Shown piece by piece: positions 35,320 through 43,187 of a stretch of DNA of 64,000 nucleotides; the first letter of the stretch is position 1, and the number at the start of each line of letters is the position of its first letter. The notes below the pieces were generated by a model. It was not told the DNA's origin and did no database searches. It saw only the letters and a list, made by a program, of their open reading frames with translations. The position numbers and the translations under genes are program-made. Source of the DNA: Reyranella massiliensis 521 (GTDB lineage: Bacteria; Pseudomonadota; Alphaproteobacteria; Reyranellales; Reyranellaceae); the NCBI RefSeq assembly GCF_000312425.1, contig NZ_HE997181.1, forward strand, positions 1,893,160 to 1,957,159, read 5' to 3'.

Positions 35320-37485
35320 GTGTCGACACCGCCCAACCTCGGTTTCTTCCACGAGTACTGGCTCGACGCTTGGCAGCGGTCGATCCTGACGCTCGACGCG
35401 CTGCGCGAGCGCGGTAACATCTATTTCGAGCAGTCCGGCAAAGAGGCCCCCAATGTACTGGGCTTTGCAGTCGAGGTCGTGCGTGATGGTCGGACGCTGC
35501 CGCAGCCAGTCAACTACGTGCTCGTGTGGGTCGTGCCACCGGAGAACACGGTGATCGATCCGCTCAAGCCGCCTTTCGTCGTCGTCGATCCGCGCGCCGG
35601 GCATGGACCCGGGATCGGCGGCATGAAGCAGGAGAGCGAGATCGGCGTCGCGCTGGCCGCAGGTCATGCTTGCTACTTCATCGGCTTCCTGCCGGCTCCA
35701 GTGGCGGGTCAGACCGTAGAGCATGTCTGCGCCGCCGAAGCCGCGTTCCTCGAGGAAGTGGCCAGCCTGCATCCCGATGCCGAGGGCAAGCCTGTAATCG
35801 TCGCCAACTGCCAGGCTGGCTGGCAAATCATGATGATGGCCGCGATGCGCCCGGAGCTGTGCGGGCCTCTGGTGCTCGCCGGATCGCCGCTTTCCTACTG
35901 GGCCGGGGTGCGCGGCCGCAACCCGATGCGCTACCTGGGCGGTACGCTGGGCGGGACATGGCTGACGGCGCTCGCCGGCGATCTCGGAAATGGCATCTTC
36001 GATGGGGCAAGCCTGGTCGCCAACTTCGAATCGCTGAATCCTGCCAACACCTACTGGCAGAAGCCCTACAACCTCTACTCGAAGGTCGATACGGAGACGT
36101 CGCGCTTTCTCGACTTTGAAACCTGGTGGGGAAGCCCGGTCCTGCTGAATGCTGGCGAGATGCAGTGGATCGCCGATAATCTGTTCGTCGGCAACAAGCT
36201 GACGTCGGGCGAAATCCGCACTTCCGACGGCGCGCACATCGACCTTCGCAACATCCAGTCGCCCATCGTCGTCCTCTGCTCCTGGGGCGACAACATAACA
36301 CCGCCACAGCAGGCGCTGGGCTGGATCACCGACCTCTATGCCGACGACCAGGACATCGTCGCGAATGGACAGACAATCGTCTACACGCTGCATCAAACGA
36401 TCGGGCATCTCGGCATATTCGTTTCCGGTAAGGTTGCAACCAAAGAGCATGCCGAGTTCGCTTCCTGCATGGAGATGATCGACATGCTGCCGCCCGGTCT
36501 GTATGAGGCCGTGATCACCGAGGTCGACGAGAAGACGAACCGCCCGGACCTCATCCACGGCAAGTATCTCTTTCGGCTGGAAGCACGGACCATCGACGAT
36601 ATCCGTGCGCTGGGCGCCAACAGCCCGGAGGATGACCGCCGATTTGCAACCGTGGCGCGCGTATCGGAGGTCAATCTCGGTCTCTACCGTACGATGCTGC
36701 AGCCCGCGGTCCGGGCCATGACGACGCAGCAATCGGCGGATCTGCTGCGGGAGATGCATGCCAACCGGCTGCGATTTGCGGCTTTCTCCGATCGCAACCC
36801 GGCGATGCGTCCGGTGAAGGAACTGGCTGCGGCCGTTCGCGCCGATCGCAAGCCGGTTGCGCCCAACAACCCGCTGCTTGTCTGGGAGCAGATAGCCTCC
36901 ACATGGATCTCGACTTGCTGGGAGAACTACAGGCTCACGCGCGACGCCATGACGGAAGCGTCGTTCCTAACAACCTACGGATCGCCGGTGCTGCAGTCGC
37001 TCGTGGGGCTCGGCCCTGGAACCGGAACGACCGGGCCGAACAGGGATCTGGTTCGGGAGGCAAATACCGCGCGCCGACAGGTCGACCTCGAAAAACGCTT
37101 CGACGTCGGAGGCTTGGCCGAAGCCGTCATACGGTCGATCATGTATGTCCGGATGCCCGAACACGCCGTCGACGAGCGAGGGTTCGCCGCCTTGCAGGCC
37201 ATCCGGCAGGTTCAGCCGGCCAACCGGCGTCTCGGCCGCAGCGAAGCCAAGATGTTGCTTCGCGACCAGTACCTTTTGCTCCGATCCGATGAGGAGAGAG
37301 CAATCGGGGCGCTTCCCCGGCTGCTGCCGCGCGACGAGCGTCAACGCGGGATTGGCTGGCAGGCCATCCAGGACGTGACCATGGCAAGCGGCGGTCTGCC
37401 GGAGGAAGGCAGACGGCGCTTGCAGCGCATCGGAGAGCTGTTCGACATCAAGCCGCAATCGACATCGGGCACGGAGCATGCCTGA
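35320..37485 (+). CDS. DUF3141 family protein (PHA-synthase-like alpha/beta hydrolase fold)
   Basis: A 721-residue cytoplasmic protein. The start is placed at GTG 35320 (GGATAGG upstream), since the anaerobox occupies the DNA before it. The hydrolase-like part has VVDPRAGHGPGIGG, then VIVANCQAGWQIMMMAAMRP, in which the nucleophile-elbow position holds cysteine (NCQAGW) as in polyhydroxyalkanoate synthases, and later IVVLCSWGDNITPPQQALGW and QTIGHLGIFVSG, holding the expected Asp and His. The C-terminal half is helical. The family occurs beside phosphate acyltransferase and acetate kinase genes, as here; its reaction is unknown. It overlaps the next gene by 8 bases. Confidence 0.8.
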   Translation: MSTPPNLGFFHEYWLDAWQRSILTLDALRERGNIYFEQSGKEAPNVLGFAVEVVRDGRTLPQPVNYVLVWVVPPENTVIDPLKPPFVVVDPRAGHGPGIGGMKQESEIGVALAAGHACYFIGFLPAPVAGQTVEHVCAAEAAFLEEVASLHPDAEGKPVIVANCQAGWQIMMMAAMRPELCGPLVLAGSPLSYWAGVRGRNPMRYLGGTLGGTWLTALAGDLGNGIFDGASLVANFESLNPANTYWQKPYNLYSKVDTETSRFLDFETWWGSPVLLNAGEMQWIADNLFVGNKLTSGEIRTSDGAHIDLRNIQSPIVVLCSWGDNITPPQQALGWITDLYADDQDIVANGQTIVYTLHQTIGHLGIFVSGKVATKEHAEFASCMEMIDMLPPGLYEAVITEVDEKTNRPDLIHGKYLFRLEARTIDDIRALGANSPEDDRRFATVARVSEVNLGLYRTMLQPAVRAMTTQQSADLLREMHANRLRFAAFSDRNPAMRPVKELAAAVRADRKPVAPNNPLLVWEQIASTWISTCWENYRLTRDAMTEASFLTTYGSPVLQSLVGLGPGTGTTGPNRDLVREANTARRQVDLEKRFDVGGLAEAVIRSIMYVRMPEHAVDERGFAALQAIRQVQPANRRLGRSEAKMLLRDQYLLLRSDEERAIGALPRLLPRDERQRGIGWQAIQDVTMASGGLPEEGRRRLQRIGELFDIKPQSTSGTEHA

Positions 37486-38434
37486 TCTCCTACCGTCTCA
37501 AGCACACGAGAAGTACCGGCGGCTGATCGCGGCCGCCCAGAAACACCCGCCGATGGCAACGGCGGTCGTGCATCCTTGCGATGCCGTATCGCTGGAGAGC
37601 GTCAGCGAAGCTGCACGCATCGGCCTGATCAAGCCGATCCTTGTCGGGCCTGTGGCCCGGGTGCGGGACATGGCGCAGCGTGCCTCGATCGACATTGGCG
37701 CTTTCGAGCTGGTGGATTCCCTCCATAGTCATGACTCGGCTGTCAAGGCGGTCGAACTGGTTAGGGCCGGAAAGGCCGAAGCGCTGATGAAAGGCAGTCT
37801 CCACACCGACGAGCTGATGGGAGCGGTCGTGGCGCGCGACAGCGGCATCCGGACGGCCAGGCGCATCAGCCATTGCTTCGTGATGGATGTGCCGACGCAT
37901 GATCAGGCGCTGATCATTTCCGATGCCGCCGTAAATATCGCGCCGACGCTCGAGGTCAAGGTCGACATCGTGCAGAACGCCATCGACCTCGCAAAGGCCC
38001 TTGGGATCGACGTGCCTCGTGTGGCGATCCTCAGCGCAATGGAGACCGTCAATCCCAAGGTGCCGTCGACCGTCGAGGCCGCCGCCCTATGCAAGATGGC
38101 CGATCGCGGGCAGATCACCGGCGGGGTGCTCGACGGGCCGCTCGCGCTGGACAATGCCATCAGCGCCGAAGCGGCGGCCATCAAGCAGATCGTTTCGCCT
38201 GTGGCCGGCCGGGCCAACATCCTCATCGTACCCGATCTGGAAGCCGGGAACATGCTGGCCAAGAGCCTGTCGTTTCTTGCTTCGGCGGACGCGGCCGGGA
38301 TCGTGCTCGGTGCCCGCGTCCCGATCGTTCTGACGAGTCGGGCCGATTCGCTGTCGACCAGACTGGCCTCCTGCGCGGTGGCCAGTCTGGTGGCCGCGGT
38401 GCGCCGGACGCCTGCTGCGGCTGTCAAATCGTGA
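37478..38434 (+). CDS. Phosphate acetyl/butyryltransferase
   Basis: A 318-residue enzyme of the Pta/Ptb family that swaps CoA and phosphate on a short acyl group. Marks: LVGPVARVRDMA, ALMKGSLHTDELMGAVV, GGVLDGPLALDNAIS and ILIVPDLEAGNMLAKSL. Its length matches the short (Ptb or minimal Pta) form, without an N-terminal hydratase domain. It overlaps the DUF3141 stop by 8 bases and precedes FabI and AckA, forming with AckA a route from acyl-CoA to acyl-phosphate to ATP. Whether the acyl is acetyl or larger cannot be told. Confidence 0.88.
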   Translation: MPDLLPSQAHEKYRRLIAAAQKHPPMATAVVHPCDAVSLESVSEAARIGLIKPILVGPVARVRDMAQRASIDIGAFELVDSLHSHDSAVKAVELVRAGKAEALMKGSLHTDELMGAVVARDSGIRTARRISHCFVMDVPTHDQALIISDAAVNIAPTLEVKVDIVQNAIDLAKALGIDVPRVAILSAMETVNPKVPSTVEAAALCKMADRGQITGGVLDGPLALDNAISAEAAAIKQIVSPVAGRANILIVPDLEAGNMLAKSLSFLASADAAGIVLGARVPIVLTSRADSLSTRLASCAVASLVAAVRRTPAAAVKS

Positions 38435-38442
38435 GGGCGCCC

Positions 38443-39222
38443 ATGAGAGAAGCCATCCGGCCGGTGCTGACAGGCCACAAGGCACTGGTCGTCGGAATCG
38501 CCAACGACCAGTCCATTGCCTATGGCTGCGCCCGCGCCTTCCGCGACGCCGGGGCCGACATTGCCGTCACATGGCTGAATGAGAAGGCACGGACTTACGT
38601 CGAACCGTTAGCCGACGAGCTGGAAGCGCCGATCAGGGCGGAGCTGAATGTCGCCGTGCCCGGGCAGCTCGAAGCCGTCTTCGACGAAGTCGCACGCAAG
38701 TGGGGAAGGCTCGACATTCTTGTGCACTCGATTGCATTTGCCCCCTTGGACGACCTGCGCGGCGGATTGCTCGATTGTTCGGCCGAGGGCTTCGCCAAGG
38801 CGATGGACGTTTCCTGCCACTCGTTCATTCGCATGGCCCGCCTTGCCGTGCCGCTGATGAAGGACGGCGGCACGATGTTTGCCATGAGTTACTACGGCGC
38901 CAGCCGCGTCGTGCCAAACTACAACGTCATGGGGCCGGTCAAGGCGGCGCTGGAGGCTTCGTGCCGCTATCTCGCCTACGAGCTGGGACCTCGCGGCATT
39001 CGGGTGCATGCCATCTCGCCCGGCCCGCTCAAGACACGGGCGGCGTCCGGTCTGAAGGATTTCGAGCTTTTGCTCAACGAGGCGGCCAAGAAAGCGCCGC
39101 TGGGCGAACTCGTCGACATCATGGATGTCGGCTACGCCTGTGCCTACCTCGCGACACCGTTCGCCCATCGGATCACCGGCGGGACGGTTTATGTCGACGG
39201 CGGCACGAACATCGTGGCCTGA
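38443..39222 (+). CDS. fabI: Enoyl-ACP reductase, FabI type
   Basis: A 259-residue NADH-dependent short-chain dehydrogenase relative. FabI features are the GIANDQSIAYGCARAF nucleotide loop, VHSIAFAP, SYYGASRVVPNYNVMGPVKAALEA with the catalytic Y and K spaced as Y-x6-K, and the SPGPLKTRAASGL end loop. It reduces the double bond of enoyl-ACP in fatty acid elongation. The position between Pta and AckA genes, rather than in a fab operon, suggests a second copy with a special role, perhaps redox balance at low oxygen. ATG 38443 lies eight bases after the Pta stop. Confidence 0.9.
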   Translation: MREAIRPVLTGHKALVVGIANDQSIAYGCARAFRDAGADIAVTWLNEKARTYVEPLADELEAPIRAELNVAVPGQLEAVFDEVARKWGRLDILVHSIAFAPLDDLRGGLLDCSAEGFAKAMDVSCHSFIRMARLAVPLMKDGGTMFAMSYYGASRVVPNYNVMGPVKAALEASCRYLAYELGPRGIRVHAISPGPLKTRAASGLKDFELLLNEAAKKAPLGELVDIMDVGYACAYLATPFAHRITGGTVYVDGGTNIVA

Positions 39223-39229
39223 GCCGACC

Positions 39230-40414
39230 ATGGCCTCGACACCGGGCTGCATCGCCGTCCTCAATGCGGGCTCTTCGAGCATCAAGTTCGCGCTTTACGA
39301 CGCACGTCCTGACGGGAACCTGCTGTTCCGCGGCCAGATCGAGAAGCTGGGCCTTGCTCCGCATCTGATCGCCCGAGATGCGGCGGGCGTGACCGTCGTC
39401 GAGAGACATTGGCCGGAGGGCGGCCTCGATCACCATTCGGCGACGGCCGAGATCATGACGATGGGCCGCGAGTTGCTGAACGGCCGGCCCGTGCTTGCCT
39501 TCGGGCACCGGGTGGTCCACGGCGGCACCGCGTATTCGGAGCCCGTGCGGATCGATGCGGCGATCATGGCCGACCTGGCAAAGCTCGTACCCCTGGCGCC
39601 ACTGCATCAGCCGCACAACCTCGCACCGATCGCGGCGATTGCGGGCGCGGCGCCGGATTTGCCGCAGATCGCCTGTTTCGACACGGCATTCCATCGAACG
39701 CAGCCGGCGCTTGCCCAGGAATTCGCCCTGCCGCGGGAGATCACCGCAAGCGGCGTAAGGCGCTACGGCTTTCACGGCCTTTCCTACGACTATGTCGTGC
39801 GGCAGGTGCGGAAGACGCTGACGCTTGCTCCAGAGGCGCGGCTGGTCGTTGCCCATCTCGGCAATGGGGCCAGCCTTTGCGCCGTCCGCGACGGCAGAAG
39901 CGTGGCCAGTACCATGGGCTTCACGGCCGTCGACGGCCTGATGATGGGAACACGCACAGGCGCGCTGGACCCCGGTGTGCTGCTCTATCTCCTGCAGGAG
40001 CGCGGCTTCGATGCCGCGAGGATCGAAGACCTGATCTACCGGCGATCGGGCCTGCTCGGCGTATCGGGCCTCTCGTCCGACATGCGTACGCTCCGGCAAT
40101 CCAAGGCGCCGGAAGCAGGCGAGGCGATTGCGCTGTTCGTCTACCGGATCGTTCGCGAGATCGGCTCGCTTGCCGCGGCCATGGGAGGAATCGACGCGAT
40201 CGTGTTCACTGCCGGCATCGGCGAGAACGATGCCGCGACGCGGGCGGAGATCGTGGCGGGATGCCGGTGGTTGGGCCTGGAACTCGACGAAAGGCTCAAT
40301 GAGCAGGGCGGTCGTTGCATCAGCGCGGCCGGTGCGACGGTTTCCGCCTGGATCGTTCCAACCGATGAGGAGCGCATGATCGCTCACTATACCCGTGAAG
40401 CTCTGGCCGATTGA
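39230..40414 (+). CDS. ackA: Acetate kinase
   Basis: A 394-residue enzyme that makes ATP from acetyl-phosphate and ADP. All ASKHA family marks are present: VLNAGSSSIKF at the start, GHRVVHGG, HLGNGASLCAV, MGTRTGALDPG and FTAGIGEND. Length matches the family (about 400). ATG 39230 is seven bases after the FabI stop, so translation is probably coupled. The stop codon TGA overlaps the next anaerobox. Confidence 0.93.
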   Translation: MASTPGCIAVLNAGSSSIKFALYDARPDGNLLFRGQIEKLGLAPHLIARDAAGVTVVERHWPEGGLDHHSATAEIMTMGRELLNGRPVLAFGHRVVHGGTAYSEPVRIDAAIMADLAKLVPLAPLHQPHNLAPIAAIAGAAPDLPQIACFDTAFHRTQPALAQEFALPREITASGVRRYGFHGLSYDYVVRQVRKTLTLAPEARLVVAHLGNGASLCAVRDGRSVASTMGFTAVDGLMMGTRTGALDPGVLLYLLQERGFDAARIEDLIYRRSGLLGVSGLSSDMRTLRQSKAPEAGEAIALFVYRIVREIGSLAAAMGGIDAIVFTAGIGENDAATRAEIVAGCRWLGLELDERLNEQGGRCISAAGATVSAWIVPTDEERMIAHYTREALAD

Positions 40415-40424
40415 CGAATATCAA
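40411..40424. promoter_or_regulatory. FNR/FixK-type site TTGAC-GAAT-ATCAA
   Basis: Anaerobox overlapping the acetate kinase stop codon (40412-40414). Its centre is 54.5 bases before the PPK2 start at 40472, giving that gene its own promoter in addition to read-through. Confidence 0.7.
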
Positions 40425-40471
40425 GGGCAGGTCGGACAGGCGGCGATAGGCTTCGAGATGGGGAGGGCGTC

Positions 40472-41269
40472 ATGGCCAAGGACGACAAGGAGAAGCTGAA
40501 ACGCAAGGTCTACGAGAAGCAGCTTCGTAAGCTGCAAGTCGAGCTCTGCTATCTCCAGGACTGGATCAAAGCGACCGGCGAGCGGGTCATCATCGTGCTG
40601 GAAGGGCGCGATGCCGCCGGCAAGGGCGGGTTGATCAAGGCCATTACGGCGCGCGTCAGTCCGCGCGTGTTCCGTGTGTTCGCTCTGCCCGCGCCGACGG
40701 ACCGCGATCGCACCCAGATGTACATTCAACGCTACATGCAGCACTTTCCGGCCGGCGGTGAAATCGTGATCTTCGATCGCAGCTGGTACAATCGCGCTGG
40801 CGTCGAGGCCGTGATGGGATTCTGCACGAGAGAGCAGCACGAACTCTTCCTGCAGAACTGCCCAATTGCAGAACGCTTTATCGTCAACGGCGGGATCCGC
40901 CTGCTGAAGCTCTGGCTCGAAGTGGGGCAGGACGAGCAGGAGAGGCGCTTCACGGCGCGAATCGACGACCCAATCCGTCAGTGGAAGTTGAGTCCCATGG
41001 ACCTCGAGTCCTACAAGCGCTGGTACGAATACTCGCGCGCGCGCGACCTGATGCTGAAACATACGGATACGGACGATGCCCCGTGGCACATCGTACGCAC
41101 CGACGACAAGCGTCGCGGACGGCTGAATGCCATCTCGCATATTCTGTCCCGTATTCCCTACAAGCGCATCGACAAGGCGAAGCCCAAGCTGCCGGCGCGT
41201 TCCGAGAAGCGGCAATACGACGATCGGGCGACGCTCAAGGGCCGGCACTTCGTAGAGGAACTTTTCTGA
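40472..41269 (+). CDS. ppk2: Polyphosphate kinase 2
   Basis: A 265-residue kinase. The Walker A region is EGRDAAGKGGLIKAI, followed by the lid ALPAPTDRDRTQMYIQRYMQHFP and the Walker B-like IVIFDRSWYNRAGVEAVMGF; the phrase KLWLEVGQDEQERRF is typical. It moves phosphate between polyphosphate and nucleoside di- or monophosphates. One-domain length. It has its own anaerobox and may store or release energy as polyphosphate when oxygen is short. The next gene starts 18 bases later. Confidence 0.93.
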   Translation: MAKDDKEKLKRKVYEKQLRKLQVELCYLQDWIKATGERVIIVLEGRDAAGKGGLIKAITARVSPRVFRVFALPAPTDRDRTQMYIQRYMQHFPAGGEIVIFDRSWYNRAGVEAVMGFCTREQHELFLQNCPIAERFIVNGGIRLLKLWLEVGQDEQERRFTARIDDPIRQWKLSPMDLESYKRWYEYSRARDLMLKHTDTDDAPWHIVRTDDKRRGRLNAISHILSRIPYKRIDKAKPKLPARSEKRQYDDRATLKGRHFVEELF

Positions 41270-41287
41270 GAATCGAGGAGAGTCGAG

Positions 41288-41725
41288 ATGGCCAAGCTCC
41301 TGACCGTAAAGGAACTACAGGCGAAGATCGCCGAAGCCGAGGGCGCGAAAGCGTCGGCAGCACTGAAACGGCAGCAGGCCGAGGAGCGGGAAAGGGCGGA
41401 ACTTCTGGACCACCTCACCAAACCGTCGGGCCTCAGCGACGAAGAAGTCATGGAAAAGGCGTCGATCATCATCAACCGTGCGGTGGAGAACGGCTTGATG
41501 TCGGTACAGGTCTTTCGTTTTCCCCACACGCTCTGCACCGACAATGGGCGGGCCATCAACCAGGGTGAAGCTGGTTGGGAGAAGACACTGACGGGGATTC
41601 CAAACGAAATCTTCCAGTTCTGGAAACGCCAGCTCCAGCCGCGCGGATATCACATCCGCTACGAAATCATAAACTATCCGAATGGAATGCCGGGCGACGT
41701 GGGGGTCTTTCTCAGCTGGGGCTGA
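41288..41725 (+). CDS. Hypothetical protein (145 aa) downstream of PPK2
   Basis: Starts MAKLLTVKELQAKIAEAEGA with a coiled-coil helix (about 8-50, rich in A, E, K, R), then a compact C-terminal domain IINRAVENGLMSVQVFRFPHTLCTDNGRAINQ and WEKTLTGIPNEIFQFWKRQLQPRGYHIRYEIINYPNGMPGDVGVFLSWG. I do not know the family, but the conserved-looking aromatic end suggests a real domain. GAGGAGAG precedes the ATG. Likely co-transcribed with PPK2. A CTCAGC/GCTGAG hairpin (41711-41726) spans the stop. Confidence 0.7.
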   Translation: MAKLLTVKELQAKIAEAEGAKASAALKRQQAEERERAELLDHLTKPSGLSDEEVMEKASIIINRAVENGLMSVQVFRFPHTLCTDNGRAINQGEAGWEKTLTGIPNEIFQFWKRQLQPRGYHIRYEIINYPNGMPGDVGVFLSWG

Positions 41726-41819
41726 GGACGGGCGCACCGTGGCCGGGGCAGACGATCCGCCTTGCCTTTGCCGGTCGTGACGCCGGTGGTAGGGCTTGGC
41801 GCTGAGGAAATCCCCGTCG

Positions 41820-43169
41820 TCAGATTTCTCGGAATGCCCGTTGGAAGCTGTCTACGACGGGCTTGGTCAGGTATTCGAAGAATGTTCGATCGCCTGTCCG
41901 GATGAACACTTCAACGGGCATGCCGGCCATGGCGCGGAATCCGGGAATCTTGCCCGATTCGGCCTGATCCAGCCGGACGCGCGCGAGATAGACGTCGCGA
42001 TTGGTGCCGTCGAGGCTTGCATTGAAGCCGGCACGGTCGGGAACGGCGTCGGCGGACACGTAGATCACGGTGCCTGTGAGCATCGGGGTTGAACGCGCAT
42101 TCATGAAGTTCAAGCGGATGGTCGCCTCTTGATTGACCCTCACGTGATCGATGTCCTGCGGCCTGACGCGGACTTCGATCAGGAGATTCTCGTCCACCGG
42201 CAGGAGATCTAGGATGCTGCGACCAGGTTCGACCACGCCGCCGGGCGTGTGATACCGCATCTTGACGACGACACCGCGCACAGGCGCCACGATCTGGATG
42301 CGATTGAGGACCGCTTGTGCGGATCGAATGCGCTCGCGAACGTCCTGGAGTTCACCGAGCGTTTCGTGGAGCTGTTCCATCGCGGTCTTCACGGCGAGGC
42401 TGTAGACGCCGTTGATCTGTTCCTTGGCCCGCGCGATCCGATCGCGGGCATCTCCGACCTCGCCAAGCAGGCGAGCGATTTCACCACTTGAGCCGGCGTG
42501 GGCGCGCTGCAGCGTCAGCAACTCCGACCGGCGGATGAGGCCGCTGTTGGCCAGCTGCGACTTGCTGTCGATTTCCTCCGTATACAGTGCGACTTGGCGC
42601 TCGACATTCATGATCTGGATCTTTCCAGCGTCGATGCGCTGGACTAGGGCATTGATGCTCTCCTGCAGAGACGCGACCTCGCTCTGGATGTTGCTCTGAC
42701 GCGCTACGAAGGTGCTCATCTGGACTTCGAGCATCGAGGCCAGCTCGGGATCGTCCAGATACGATTTCATGCTATCCGGCCACTGCAGATCGTCCTTGCG
42801 CATGGCCTCGGCCTGAAGCCTGATCCGCATCGCTTCGAGCCGTGCTTCGCGCAGAACGAGCCGTCGCAGCTCCGCCTTGGGGGCCGTATCGTCCAGTTCG
42901 ATCAGGATCTGGCCGGCCTCGACGCGGTCGCCTTCGCGTACCTTGATCTCCCGGATCACGCCGCCGTCGGGATGCTGGATGATCTTGTTCTCGCCGGTGG
43001 CGACGAATGACCCGGCCGTGACGATCGCGCCGGAAATCAGGGCGACGCCGGCCCAGAAACCGAACACCACCATGAAGGCAACGAGAAGCAGGGCGCCCCA
43101 CAGGCTGGCGCGACGGCTCGACCGGGAGATGCTGTCGTACCAATCCGTTTCTGGGTTTACGGCTTGCAT
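41820..43169 (-). CDS. Type I secretion adaptor (HlyD family)
   Basis: A 449-residue periplasmic adaptor with one N-terminal membrane helix (about 28-50), a lipoyl half (KIIQHPDGGVIREIKVREGDRVEAGQILIELDDT), a long coiled coil (about 105-270) and a C-terminal barrel with IVAPVRGVVVKMRYHTPGGVVEPGRSILDLLP. This is the PrtE/HlyD pattern. It joins the ABC exporter at 43188 to a TolC-type channel, which is not in the window. It is the last gene of the four-gene secretion string, 18 bases after the exporter. Confidence 0.9.
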   Translation of the reverse strand: MQAVNPETDWYDSISRSSRRASLWGALLLVAFMVVFGFWAGVALISGAIVTAGSFVATGENKIIQHPDGGVIREIKVREGDRVEAGQILIELDDTAPKAELRRLVLREARLEAMRIRLQAEAMRKDDLQWPDSMKSYLDDPELASMLEVQMSTFVARQSNIQSEVASLQESINALVQRIDAGKIQIMNVERQVALYTEEIDSKSQLANSGLIRRSELLTLQRAHAGSSGEIARLLGEVGDARDRIARAKEQINGVYSLAVKTAMEQLHETLGELQDVRERIRSAQAVLNRIQIVAPVRGVVVKMRYHTPGGVVEPGRSILDLLPVDENLLIEVRVRPQDIDHVRVNQEATIRLNFMNARSTPMLTGTVIYVSADAVPDRAGFNASLDGTNRDVYLARVRLDQAESGKIPGFRAMAGMPVEVFIRTGDRTFFEYLTKPVVDSFQRAFREI

Positions 43170-43187
43170 GATCGACTTCCTTCGCTT

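Noticed and set aside
35257..36759. 500-codon minus-strand frame opposite DUF3141
   Set aside because: Shadow frame; no domain, and the plus-strand gene is supported by overlap with pta and an upstream regulatory site.
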